DNA of 21,229 nt from JAIVHC01 sp049975505 (GCA_049975505.1 JBNGCY010000048.1:1-21229); one strand, 5' to 3'; numbered from the stretch's first letter, positions 7,166-15,124 are shown. A program made the numbers and translations. The notes: generated from the sequence alone by a model not told the origin.

Positions 7166-7295
7166 GATAAACTCCTTTTTGCATTGAGGGGTTGAAAACC
7201 TGCGCGCATAAACCAGAACTGCGTCAGGCCGTTTGTGTCGATGCTGATAGTAGCAGGAGAAAATGTCGCAGGGGGTTAAGAGGTGTGCGGCGAGG

Positions 7296-7310
7296 GTAAA
7301 GTTATGTAAA
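7296..7310 (+). promoter_or_regulatory. CpxR box I, perfect GTAAA-N5-GTAAA
   Basis: Reads GTAAAGTTATGTAAA, two exact GTAAA half-sites separated by 5 nt, which is the published consensus for CpxR binding in enterobacteria. It lies about 130 nt before the spy-like start and about 115 nt before cpxR, between divergent genes whose E. coli relatives (cpxP and cpxRA) are controlled the same way. Confidence 0.8.
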
Positions 7311-7335
7311 GCGGGGTAGAGGTTTTCCCGTCTGC

Positions 7336-7350
7336 TTAACAATATTTTAC
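7336..7350 (-). promoter_or_regulatory. CpxR box II, GTAAA-N5-GTTAA
   Basis: On the minus strand this reads GTAAAATATTGTTAA, one mismatch from the CpxR consensus and in opposite orientation to box I, with 25 nt between the two sites. It sits just upstream of a TAGAAT hexamer at 7373-7378 that could be the -10 of the cpxR promoter, so CpxR here would contact RNA polymerase near the -35 position. Confidence 0.6.
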
Positions 7351-7372
7351 CCTTTGAAGCTGAAACAGCAGA

Positions 7373-7378
7373 TAGAAT
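7373..7378 (+). promoter_or_regulatory. cpxR: Candidate -10 element of the cpxRA promoter
   Basis: TAGAAT, five of six matches to the -10 consensus, 46 nt before the cpxR start codon. There is no good -35 hexamer, which is common at activator-dependent promoters; CpxR box II occupies the region just upstream. Confidence 0.35.
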
Positions 7379-7423
7379 AAAGATACAGCTACCCGGAGTT
7401 TAACGATCGCAGGAGAGAAGCAC

Positions 7424-8149
7424 ATGCGCAGAATATTGATCATAGATGACGATCACGAATTATGTGAACTGCTGCACGATTATCTGTGCGCAGAAGATTT
7501 TGACATCACCAGTGTGCACAGCGGGGATGCCGGGGCACAGGCTGCATTGGAAAAGGACATTGACCTGGTGATCCTCGATGTGATGCTCCCGCAGATGAAT
7601 GGCTTTGATGTGCTGCGTGCCATCCGCAGGGAATCACAGGTACCGGTGATCATGCTCACCGCGCGCGGGGAAGAGGTGGATCGCATTGTGGGGCTCGAAC
7701 TCGGGGCGGATGACTATCTGCCCAAACCCTTCAATCCCCGCGAACTACTCGCGCGCATCCGTGCCATCGAGCGCCGTCTGGCTCAGCAGAGACATATATC
7801 TGCAGATACGAAGAATGACAGCAGTACAGTGATTGAAGTTGGGGATATCTGTTTGTATCCAAGCAGCCGGCGGGTTGTGCGTGGTGCCGAGACTGTAGAT
7901 CTGACCTCAGCGGAGTTCGATCTGCTTGCCATGCTCCTGCGGCATGCGGGGACCGTGGTGGAGCGTAAAACCCTGATTGAAGAGGTTCTCGGGCGACGTA
8001 ACTCTCCCTACGATCGGAGTGTAGATGTGCATGTAAGTGCGTTGCGAAAAAAACTCGGGCCACCGCAAAAGAGCGATGGAGGTGCACGTGAGCGTATCAT
8101 CACGGTGCGTAATGCAGGATACCTGTATGCCGATCCGGAGGTGAAATAG
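7424..8149 (+). CDS. cpxR: CpxR-like response regulator (OmpR family)
   Basis: A 241-residue two-component regulator. The receiver domain (about 1-118) has acidic pocket residues in IIDDDHE, phospho-acceptor Asp52 in VILDVMLP, the switch Thr in MLTA, and Lys101 in LPKPF. The winged-helix DNA-binding domain (about 140-238) shows DLTSAEFDLLAMLL and the recognition-helix region YDRSVDVHVSALRKKLG, followed by the wing ITVRNAGYLY. AGGAG lies about 8-10 nt before the ATG. cpxA starts 4 nt after its stop, so the two are one operon. The assignment to CpxR rather than another OmpR-type regulator rests on three things: the sequence type, the CpxA-like partner, and the divergent Spy/CpxP gene with CpxR boxes in between. 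Confidence 0.9.
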   Translation: MRRILIIDDDHELCELLHDYLCAEDFDITSVHSGDAGAQAALEKDIDLVILDVMLPQMNGFDVLRAIRRESQVPVIMLTARGEEVDRIVGLELGADDYLPKPFNPRELLARIRAIERRLAQQRHISADTKNDSSTVIEVGDICLYPSSRRVVRGAETVDLTSAEFDLLAMLLRHAGTVVERKTLIEEVLGRRNSPYDRSVDVHVSALRKKLGPPQKSDGGARERIITVRNAGYLYADPEVK

Positions 8150-8153
8150 GCCC

Positions 8154-9530
8154 ATGCAGAGTCTCTTTTTCCGCATTTTTATGTATTTCTGGGGCATGGT
8201 GGTACTGGTGGGTATCATCAGCGTGGCTCTGACCCTGTTTCGCGACCAGCAGTATCCTCCGGCGATGCACCGCCAGCTCGCGCAGCGTGCCGTGGTGGAG
8301 TACGGCCGTGAAGCCGCCAATCACTATGAACATCACGGCCGTGAAGCTCTCCGGAGTTTTGCTGAGGCGCTGCGCCGCGAACATGGACTTACACTCCTGC
8401 TTTTTGATGAACAAGCCCATCCGGTGCTGGAGAGCAGGGTGGCGTGCAGGATGAACAATATTGTTATTCAGGCCCTGCAGACCGATGGCGTTGCCATGCC
8501 TCACCACGGGCAGAGTAATTCCCTTGCTGCGGCGATCAGAAGCGACAGCGGTGCCCGTTATGTTGCGGCAGTGTGGCTGCCGCGCCGCCCTGCTCCGCAG
8601 CATCTGGTCGCGGAACTGACTCGTGGGCTCCTTGGATGGCAGTTGCTTCTGGTTCTTGGCGTTACCGCGCTGGTATGTTTTTTTCTTGCGCGCTCCGTGG
8701 TCACCCCGATTCAGCGCCTGCGTCGCGCCACCCATGCTTTTGCCTCCGGTAATCTGAGTACCCGCATCGGTCCGGCCGTGCGCGGGCGCAATGAAATTAC
8801 CGCTCTGGCAAAGGATTTTGACGAGATGGCGGCACGCATCGAAGCTCTGGTGGAGGGGCAGCAGCGCCTGTTGCGCGATATTTCGCACGAGTTGCGCTCT
8901 CCCCTGACCCGCCTGGGGATAGCCCTTGAACTGGCGCGCAAGCACGCGGGAACCCCGGAGCAGGAAAAGAGTCTGCGGCGGATTGAACTCGAAAGCGAGC
9001 GCATGAACACCATGATCGGGCAGCTCCTCGACCTCACCCGTATGGAGCATGCGGACACCCTCAAGGCCCGCACCGAGGCTGATCTTGGCGCTCTGCTTGA
9101 GGATATTGTACAGGATGCGGCATACGAAGCGGCGGAACGTGATATTACCGTGAAACTCATCGGGGCACAATCTGCCATGGTACATGCGGTGCCGGAGCTG
9201 ATTGGCCAGGCTTTTGAGAATGTTATTCGGAATGCGGTGCGCTATACTGCACCTGCAACGCGCGTGGATGTGGAGCTTCGCGTCACAGAAAAGTATGCGC
9301 ATATCCAGGTATGTGATCAGGGTCCGGGGGTGGCTGAAGCTGAGCTGGAGAAGCTCTTTATCCCCTTTTATCGTGTGGCCGAGGCGCGTGAACGTCATAC
9401 CGGTGGTACGGGGATCGGGCTTGCAATTGCCAAGCGCGCTCTTGAGATCCATCACGGCAGTATCCACGCCTCGAATAGCACGGATGGCGGACTCAAGGTT
9501 GAGATTGTGCTGCCCTTTGCCAGATGGTAG
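8154..9530 (+). CDS. cpxA: CpxA-like membrane sensor histidine kinase
   Basis: A 458-residue inner-membrane sensor kinase. A first membrane helix lies at about residues 8-28, a periplasmic loop of about 125 residues follows, and a second helix lies at about 158-180. A HAMP linker (about 181-233, with SVVTPIQRLRRATHAFASGNLSTRI) comes next. The phospho-acceptor is His245 in RDISHELRSPLTRL, the CpxA-type H box. The ATP-binding domain has the N box (FENVIRNAVRYT, Asn360), G1 DQGPGV and G2 GGTGIGLAIAKR. It should sense envelope damage and phosphorylate CpxR, and in E. coli CpxP/Spy-type proteins damp this signal. GGAGGTG near the end of cpxR serves as ribosome site. A long antisense frame opposite this gene is not credible as a protein. 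Confidence 0.9.
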   Translation: MQSLFFRIFMYFWGMVVLVGIISVALTLFRDQQYPPAMHRQLAQRAVVEYGREAANHYEHHGREALRSFAEALRREHGLTLLLFDEQAHPVLESRVACRMNNIVIQALQTDGVAMPHHGQSNSLAAAIRSDSGARYVAAVWLPRRPAPQHLVAELTRGLLGWQLLLVLGVTALVCFFLARSVVTPIQRLRRATHAFASGNLSTRIGPAVRGRNEITALAKDFDEMAARIEALVEGQQRLLRDISHELRSPLTRLGIALELARKHAGTPEQEKSLRRIELESERMNTMIGQLLDLTRMEHADTLKARTEADLGALLEDIVQDAAYEAAERDITVKLIGAQSAMVHAVPELIGQAFENVIRNAVRYTAPATRVDVELRVTEKYAHIQVCDQGPGVAEAELEKLFIPFYRVAEARERHTGGTGIGLAIAKRALEIHHGSIHASNSTDGGLKVEIVLPFARW

Positions 9531-9572
9531 ATTGTCTTTTGAATTTTATGTAGATGCAATTCGGAGTTGAAC

Positions 9573-10682
9573 ATGGAACTTTTTGTGTGGGAAAAAAGCT
9601 TTGAAACCGGGCTTGCAGAGGTGGATAAGCAACACCGCTATCTGGTGGAGCTCAGCAACCAATTTGGTAAGCAGCTGAGCGAAGACAAGGTCTCTGCGGC
9701 CGCAATGGAGCAGCTGTTTCAGGAGCTTGCCGATTACACCCAGTACCATTTTGATGAAGAAGAGAAACAGATGGCGCATTTCAAGGTTGATCCGCGCCAC
9801 ATTGAATACCACGAAGAGATGCACAACGGCTTCCTCGCCGATGTCATGCAGATGTACGAGGAGACCACCCTGGCACAGAGGGATTCGGCCCGACATCTGT
9901 TTGATTTTCTTCTCAACTGGCTGGTGTATCACATCCTCGGATGTGACATGCAGATGGCGCGTCAGATTGAGGGAATAAAAGCGGGCATGACTGCAGCACA
10001 GGCGTATGAAGAATCGCTTCAATACGCGGATCGAAGTACCGAACTGCTCCTTAAGTCCCTGAATAATCTGTTTCGCCAGGTCTCTGTGCGCAGTAAGGAG
10101 CTCAAAGAACTAAATGCCACCCTCGAATCGAAGGTGGCGCAACGAACCCAGGAGCTGCAAAACGCCAATGAAAACCTGACCTATCTTGCCTCTACCGATG
10201 TTTTGACCGGTCTTGCCAATCGGCGCCGCGCTATGCAGGTATTGCAGGAGCTCTGGCGGGAAAGTGAGGAGGATGGGGGCGCACTGGCGGTGCTGATGCT
10301 TGATGCGGATGGATTCAAACAGATCAACGATCAGTATGGTCACGATGCCGGGGACGAGGTGCTGCGCGAGCTCGCCCACAACCTGAAGGATCGGGTGCGT
10401 ACCGACGATATCGTGTGCCGACTCGGGGGAGATGAATTCCTGATTATCTGCCCCAAGACGGATCTGGATGGGGCTCTGTACCTGGGACAAAATATTCACG
10501 CCCAGATCGCTGAGCTGAAGATCCGTGCCGGAGAGGGTGTCTGGCGTGGGAGTATCAGTATGGGGGTGGCCGCCAAGGATATATCCAGCAAAGGGATTGA
10601 TGATTTAATAAAGGCTGCGGATGCCGGACTCTATGCCGCCAAGGAGGCGGGCAGGAATTGCGTGCGTGTGTCTCCGGCCTGA
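9573..10682 (+). CDS. Bacteriohemerythrin-GGDEF diguanylate cyclase
   Basis: A 369-residue soluble protein that should couple oxygen or redox state to c-di-GMP synthesis. The N-terminal hemerythrin domain has all seven expected di-iron ligands: His21, His59, Glu63, His76, His80, His120 and Asp125. A coiled coil (about 165-205, SKELKELNATLESKVAQRTQEL) links to the GGDEF domain, with DVLTGLANRR at its start, GGDEF at 285-289, and an intact product-inhibition site RTDD at 276-279. I chose ATG 9573 because GGAG ends 6 nt upstream; the TTG at 9567 is too close to that site. It lies 42 nt after cpxA and may be co-transcribed with cpxRA. No membrane segment is visible. Confidence 0.93.
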   Translation: MELFVWEKSFETGLAEVDKQHRYLVELSNQFGKQLSEDKVSAAAMEQLFQELADYTQYHFDEEEKQMAHFKVDPRHIEYHEEMHNGFLADVMQMYEETTLAQRDSARHLFDFLLNWLVYHILGCDMQMARQIEGIKAGMTAAQAYEESLQYADRSTELLLKSLNNLFRQVSVRSKELKELNATLESKVAQRTQELQNANENLTYLASTDVLTGLANRRRAMQVLQELWRESEEDGGALAVLMLDADGFKQINDQYGHDAGDEVLRELAHNLKDRVRTDDIVCRLGGDEFLIICPKTDLDGALYLGQNIHAQIAELKIRAGEGVWRGSISMGVAAKDISSKGIDDLIKAADAGLYAAKEAGRNCVRVSPA

Positions 10683-11087
10683 AAAAGTAGCAGCCCCTCT
10701 AAACTCGATATCTTTGCACGTTGAATTAAGGATGCACAAATCTGACGTAAATGAGCCTCTTGCAAAAAGCCGAAAATCCAGTGCCCGTCATTCCCGCGTA
10801 GGCCGGAATCCAGAAGCTCTCGGGTCTGACCAAAAAACTGGATCCCCGTTTTACGAGGATGACGCCTTTTGTAAGAGCCTAAAATGTCAAAACAAAAAAA
10901 CAGGAGTACGGAGTGTTAATGTGTTTGCGCGTGTAACGCGTCAGCGATATTAATCGCGGCAGAGTACCCCCGAATATGTTAAAATCAGATTAAGTTATAA
11001 ACTGATGATCTCTGTCAGCTTTTTAGTGTGCAGGAAGAAGAAAACGGAGAAATAATTTTTATTACTATTTTCAGCAGGAGATTTGAT
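10683..11087. other. Intergenic stretch before the OmpA-type lipoprotein gene
   Basis: Contains the palindromic repeat described at 10753-10880, a short inverted repeat CGCGT-GTA-ACGCG at 10928-10940 and an AT-rich TATAAA near 10997 that might belong to the promoter of the downstream gene. No reading frame in it looks like a protein; the apparent plus-strand frame here simply runs through the repeat. Confidence 0.5.
10753..10880. repeat. Dispersed palindromic repeat (GTCATTCCCGCG type)
   Basis: A roughly 128-bp intergenic element. The core inverted repeat runs from CGTCATTCCCGCG at 10786 to ATCCCCG...GGATGACG ending at 10864, with CCAG and CTGG as inner arms. The outer ends GAGCCTCTTGCAAAAAG and, on the other strand, AGGCTCTTACAAAAGG are also inverted. 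Repeats with this CATTCCCGCG/GGAATCCAG wording occur in many unrelated bacterial genomes and behave as non-autonomous, hairpin-forming elements. It is unrelated in sequence to the 177-bp elements in this window. Confidence 0.75.
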
Positions 11088-11741
11088 ATGCGAAGAGCAG
11101 TTATAGTTGTTTTGGTTATGACCGTGGCTCTGGCAGGTTGCGCCCAGCCCATGAGTAAGACCCAGAAGGGGACCACCATCGGTGCCGGGACCGGGGCTGC
11201 CGTAGGCGCCGGGCTGGGGCAACTTATCGGGGGGAATACCGAATCTACCCTGATTGGCGCCGGGGTCGGAGCAGCACTGGGTGGTACTGCGGGGGGCTTC
11301 TTTGCCAACTACATGGAGAAGCAGGAACAGGCCATGCGCCAGAACCTCGCCAGCGTCGAGGATGCAAGTGTGCGCCGTGATGCCCAGACCCTGGCGGTTA
11401 CGTTTAAATCGGATCTGTTGTTCGACTTTGATTCCGCTGCGGTCAAACCGGGGGGCTTTGATGAACTCCAGCGCGTGGCGGAAGTGCTGAATGCGTATCC
11501 CCAGACCACTATCCAGATTGCGGGGCATACCGACAGCAGCGGTTCCGAGCAGTACAATCAGATCCTGTCGGAGCGGCGTGCCGAGGCGGTTAAAAACATT
11601 CTGGTCAATTATCAGGTGGTGCCCCAGCGCATAAGCACCATCGGGTTCGGCGAGAGCCAGCCAGTAGCATCCAACGATACCGCGGCAGGACGGCAGATGA
11701 ACCGCAGGGTCAATATCACCATCAAGCCACTGCGTCAGTAG
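11088..11741 (+). CDS. OmpA-family outer-membrane lipoprotein (YiaD/Pal-like)
   Basis: A 217-residue lipoprotein. The signal peptide ends in LALAGC-like VALAGC, with Cys18 as the lipidated residue. Next comes a glycine-zipper region (about 26-80, GTTIGAGTGAAVGAGLG and GAGVGAALGGTAGGFF) that may insert in or lie on the membrane. A C-terminal OmpA-like domain (about 105-215) carries the peptidoglycan-binding motif AGHTDSSGS...LSERRAEAV, including the Asp and Arg that grip diaminopimelate. It should anchor the outer membrane to the cell wall. ATG 11088 follows a GGAG and gives a proper lipoprotein signal; the earlier in-frame start at 11028 would put 20 charged residues before it. A hairpin terminator follows the gene. 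Confidence 0.92.
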   Translation: MRRAVIVVLVMTVALAGCAQPMSKTQKGTTIGAGTGAAVGAGLGQLIGGNTESTLIGAGVGAALGGTAGGFFANYMEKQEQAMRQNLASVEDASVRRDAQTLAVTFKSDLLFDFDSAAVKPGGFDELQRVAEVLNAYPQTTIQIAGHTDSSGSEQYNQILSERRAEAVKNILVNYQVVPQRISTIGFGESQPVASNDTAAGRQMNRRVNITIKPLRQ

Positions 11742-11775
11742 CTACAAGGATACATATTTAACTGCAGGGTAATCG

Positions 11776-11803
11776 AGGGCGGCCCGCGGGTCGCCCTTCT
11801 GTT
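11776..11803 (+). terminator. Probable intrinsic terminator after the OmpA-type lipoprotein gene
   Basis: GC-rich hairpin with arms GGGCG and CGCCC around GCCCGCGGGT, about 35 nt after the stop codon. The following TTCTGTTT tract is only moderately T-rich, so termination may be partial and allow some read-through into the ANTAR gene. Confidence 0.55.
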
Positions 11804-11830
11804 TCAACAGGATGTAAAACAGGAGTAGGC

Positions 11831-12391
11831 ATGAAAACCGCACTGGTAGTGGATGACGAACCTTTACTGCGTCGTCAGGTCTCTGAAGCCCTGGAGCGCT
11901 TCGGCTTCGATCAGATTCTTGAAGGGGAAAACGGTCAGGAGGCCGTTCTTCTGGCCATGACTCATAAGCCGATACTGGTGGTTATGGATGTATCCATGCC
12001 GGTAATGGATGGGATCCGGGCCTCAAAAAGTATTTTGGACGAGGCTCCTGCCCCTATCGTTCTTCTCACCGGGAGTACCGATCCACACACCATAGAGCAG
12101 GCGCGTGAGGCCGGGGTGATGAATTACCTGGTCAAGCCCTTCCGCGATGAGCAGCTCCTCCCTGCGATTGATCTCGCAATCCATCAGTTTATCCAGGTTT
12201 CAAGTCTCAAAGACAAGGTTGCCAAGCTTAAACAGAGTCTCGAAACACGTAAAGTGGTGGATCGCGCCAAGGGAGCACTCATGCAGAACGGCCTCTCCGA
12301 GGAGGCGGCATATCGGAAAATGCAGAAGATCGCCATGGATAAACGCAAAACCCTGCGGGAGGTGGCTGATGCCATCCTCCTGACCGCCTGA
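11831..12391 (+). CDS. ANTAR-domain response regulator (RNA-binding antiterminator)
   Basis: A 186-residue two-component regulator of the AmiR/NasR/EutV class. The receiver domain (about 1-118) has acidic residues in VVDDEP, phospho-acceptor Asp53 in VVMDVSMP, Thr80 in VLLTGS and Lys102 in YLVKPF. A coiled coil leads to a C-terminal ANTAR domain (about 128-186: SLETRKVVDRAKGALMQNGLSEEAAYRKMQKIAMDKRKTLREVADAIL), including the conserved Ala-Lys-Gly and the aromatic in the second helix. ANTAR proteins bind paired hexaloop hairpins in nascent RNA and prevent termination, so this protein should control transcript read-through rather than promoters. AGGAG lies 5 nt before the ATG. The kinase gene starts 5 nt after its stop, so the pair is an operon. 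Its RNA targets are not visible here. Confidence 0.94.
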   Translation: MKTALVVDDEPLLRRQVSEALERFGFDQILEGENGQEAVLLAMTHKPILVVMDVSMPVMDGIRASKSILDEAPAPIVLLTGSTDPHTIEQAREAGVMNYLVKPFRDEQLLPAIDLAIHQFIQVSSLKDKVAKLKQSLETRKVVDRAKGALMQNGLSEEAAYRKMQKIAMDKRKTLREVADAILLTA

Positions 12392-12396
12392 TTGCC

Positions 12397-13995
12397 ATGT
12401 GCCCTGCCAGTAGTGACAAAACCCGAAAGATTCTCTCTGCCTACCATAAAATCGGCAACGAGCTCATCACCTTAACCGCGTTGCCGCGCCTGCTGGACAA
12501 AATTCTCGAAATAACCCGTGAGGTCTTTCATTTCGACAACGCAGTGATGCGGCTGGTAAGTGAGGATGGAAAGAGTCTCGAGGTAGCCGCATCGTACGGG
12601 TACCCACCTGAAGTGCTGGAGCAGCCCCTCCATTTCGGGCAGGGGATTATGGGACGCGCTGCCGCGAGCAGAAAAGCGATTCTGGTTGCAGATGTGAGCA
12701 GCGACCCCGACTACCTGCCCGGTATCCCCAGTGCCTGCAGTGCGGTGGTGGTTCCCATGGTGGTTCAGGAGCGTCTGGTCGGAGTCTTCAATGTTGAAAG
12801 TGTTGAGCCTGGCGCTTTTACCCAGGACGATATCGAAGTGCTCCAGACCATGACCGCCCAGGCCGCAAGTGCGATTGAGAACGCGCGCATGTATGAAGAA
12901 GCGGAACAGATGTCCGAGCGCTATCGTATGCTCCATCAGTTCAATCAGCGCATTCTCGACAGCACCTCCCTGGGGATATACACCCTGGATTCGAGTCTGT
13001 GCATCACTTCGTGGAATCGCTGGATGGAGAAAGTCAGCGGGATGGAAGAATCGCGTGTGTTGGGTCGTCCGCTCCTGACCCTGTTTCCGGAGCTGCTCGC
13101 TGAGGGGTTTGACCGCCGCCTCAACAAGGTTCTCAGCAGCGGTAAATCCGAACGTATGGAGCTGGTGCATCAGGATGTCAACGGCAAGCGCCGGGTACAG
13201 AAGCGGCGCTTAAGCCCGTTAAAGGATGGCGACACCACCATCGGGGTGGTGATCATCGTCGATGATATCACCGAGTTCAAGGGTCTGCTGGATCAGATCA
13301 TTGAATCGGAGAAGCTTGCCGAAGTGGGGCGTCTCTCCAGTGGGATCGCGCATGAAATCAATAATCCCCTCGCGGTTATCGCCTATGCCGGGCAGTTGCT
13401 CGAACGCGAGACCGAACCCGGCTCTTTTGCCGCCGAGTTGCTGGAACAGATCGAAGCGGAAATTGAACGCCTGAAATCTCTCACCAGCGGGCTCCTCGGG
13501 TTTTCGCGCCATAACAAGACGGAACTCACCCGGGTGGACTGCAACGAGGTGATACGCCAGGTGCTGACTCTGACTAAATATGAAGTGAGGCGCGCCGGGC
13601 ACACCATTGAAGAACAACTGGGGGAGATCAAGCCGGTTCTCGCCGACGTCAATCAGATAAAGCAGGTGTGTATCAACCTGATCACCAACGCCGTGCAGGC
13701 GATGAAAGAACCGGGCAAGGTGATTATCCGTACCTGTATGCACGGCGGGAAAGAGGTGTATATCCAGGTGATAGATAGCGGCCCCGGCATTGACCCGGAT
13801 CAGCAGGAAAAGATCTTCACTCCGTTTTTCACCACCAAGCCCGAAGGTGAAGGGACCGGGCTCGGACTCTATCTGTGCCGTAAGATCGCCCACGAGTACA
13901 ATGGAGATATCCTCCTTGAAACAACGCCAGGGTGTGGAAGTACCTTTACTTTTGTGCTTCCGGTTACAACCTTCTCTCTCTTCAACAGGAATTAA
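12397..13995 (+). CDS. Soluble GAF-PAS sensor histidine kinase, probable partner of the ANTAR regulator
   Basis: A 532-residue kinase with no membrane segment. The GAF domain occupies about 15-165 (FDNAVMRL, GQGIMGRAAASRKAILVADV, VVVPMVVQERLVGVFNVES) and the PAS domain about 180-295 (ILDSTSLGIYTLDSSLCITSWNRWME). The dimerisation domain has His319 in LSSGIAHEINNPLAVI, an NtrB-type H box. The ATPase domain has the N box CINLITNAVQAM (Asn431), G1 DSGPGI and G2 EGEGTGLGL. It probably senses a cytoplasmic small molecule or redox cue and phosphorylates the ANTAR protein encoded 5 nt upstream. The ATG has no strong ribosome site, which suggests translation coupled to the preceding gene. It converges with the YitT-type gene, with 20 nt between the stops and no clear terminator. 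Confidence 0.92.
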   Translation: MCPASSDKTRKILSAYHKIGNELITLTALPRLLDKILEITREVFHFDNAVMRLVSEDGKSLEVAASYGYPPEVLEQPLHFGQGIMGRAAASRKAILVADVSSDPDYLPGIPSACSAVVVPMVVQERLVGVFNVESVEPGAFTQDDIEVLQTMTAQAASAIENARMYEEAEQMSERYRMLHQFNQRILDSTSLGIYTLDSSLCITSWNRWMEKVSGMEESRVLGRPLLTLFPELLAEGFDRRLNKVLSSGKSERMELVHQDVNGKRRVQKRRLSPLKDGDTTIGVVIIVDDITEFKGLLDQIIESEKLAEVGRLSSGIAHEINNPLAVIAYAGQLLERETEPGSFAAELLEQIEAEIERLKSLTSGLLGFSRHNKTELTRVDCNEVIRQVLTLTKYEVRRAGHTIEEQLGEIKPVLADVNQIKQVCINLITNAVQAMKEPGKVIIRTCMHGGKEVYIQVIDSGPGIDPDQQEKIFTPFFTTKPEGEGTGLGLYLCRKIAHEYNGDILLETTPGCGSTFTFVLPVTTFSLFNRN

Positions 13996-14015
13996 TCAGA
14001 TGTTCTCCTGCCTGG

Positions 14016-15062
14016 TTATTCTTCTGCATGCATCGGTGGTTCAGGCAGATCCGGGGCCTCCAGACTGCCCGGTGTGGCACTGGGGACATCCGCCGGATTG
14101 GGAGAAGGGGGATTGGGCTTGCGTCTGCGCGAGTTATGCCGTTTGAAGCTGAAACTCCCCACCGCCTGCTGGGCCACTCCCACCACGAGAAACGCATCCG
14201 GATCGTTATCCGCCACAATCGCTTTTAAATCCTGCACCTGGGCGCGGGTGATGGTGCAGAACAGCATGGTGTATTTACGATCCGAGTATCCCCCGGTAAC
14301 CTCCCAGTAGCTGATGCCGCGTCCCAGATCGGAGAGGATTGCATGTTTGAGCATCGTGGGGTTGTCGCTCACAATGGTGATGGTGCGCACCTGACTCACC
14401 CCTTCGAGAACAAAGTCCGTCGCCATCCCCCCTACAAAGAGCGACAACATCCCCAGCATCGCAAGCTCCCAGCCGAATACAAACCCCGCGAGGAGGATTA
14501 TCCCGCCATCCATATAGAAGAATGTCTGACTCAAAGGATAGCCGGTTTTGTTGTGGAGGATTCGCGCAGGGATAACAGTGCCCCCGAAGTTGCCCCCGTA
14601 GCGGAACACAATTCCCACCCCAAGACCGAAAAACAGCCCCCCGTAAATACTGTTGAGGAGTAGATCCTGAGTGATAGGAAAGGTGTGCATATTGCGTGGC
14701 ATAAAGGCACTGAACGCCTCCGCCGCGATGGAAAAGGTCACAATCGAGAGTACGCACGAAAACAGGAACCTGAAGCGCCCCAGTTGAATGAAGCCCAGAA
14801 CCATCAGGGGAAGGTTCATCAGCATATACAGCAGACTCGGTGACCATCCGGTGAAATGGGCACCGATAACCCCGAGACCACCTATGCCTCCGGCAGCGAG
14901 GTTAAAGGGGACCATGAACATGCTATAGCCGAACGCAGCAATGACGGCGCCGAAGGCGATACCCAATTGGTACAGTATGACCCGGGGAAGGCCATGCAGA
15001 TCGATATGGCCTTTTAGACTCTGGGTCTCAGCTTTGATTTTGCCGAACAACCTGAAAGCCAC
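14016..15062 (-). CDS. YitT-family membrane protein with DUF2179 domain and proline-rich tail
   Basis: A 348-residue inner-membrane protein of the YitT/DUF161 family, whose function is unknown. After a short basic N-terminus there are about five or six hydrophobic segments between roughly residues 28 and 220, including GYSMFMVPFNLAAGGIGGLG and the RYGGNFGGTVIPARIL loop typical of the family. A cytoplasmic DUF2179 domain follows (about 225-310: RTITIVSDNPTMLKHAI, TGGYSDRKYTMLFC). The last 40 or so residues are unusual for the family: basic, then rich in Pro and Ser (RRRKPNPPSPNPADVP). The start is GTG at 15060-15062, supported by CAGGAG 6 nt upstream. A good promoter lies 60-90 nt upstream, directly next to MITE copy 3. 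Confidence 0.9.
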   Translation of the reverse strand: MAFRLFGKIKAETQSLKGHIDLHGLPRVILYQLGIAFGAVIAAFGYSMFMVPFNLAAGGIGGLGVIGAHFTGWSPSLLYMLMNLPLMVLGFIQLGRFRFLFSCVLSIVTFSIAAEAFSAFMPRNMHTFPITQDLLLNSIYGGLFFGLGVGIVFRYGGNFGGTVIPARILHNKTGYPLSQTFFYMDGGIILLAGFVFGWELAMLGMLSLFVGGMATDFVLEGVSQVRTITIVSDNPTMLKHAILSDLGRGISYWEVTGGYSDRKYTMLFCTITRAQVQDLKAIVADNDPDAFLVVGVAQQAVGSFSFKRHNSRRRKPNPPSPNPADVPSATPGSLEAPDLPEPPMHAEE

Positions 15063-15124
15063 GCAATGCTCCTGTGGGTAAAATAAATGTAAATGTAGGG
15101 CTTAAGCTGAAAACAAGATCGGTA

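Noticed and set aside
8100..9467. 455-codon open frame antisense to cpxA
   Set aside because: It lies entirely opposite a well-supported kinase gene, shows no domain, signal or ribosome site, and is what biased third positions in a GC-moderate gene produce by chance.
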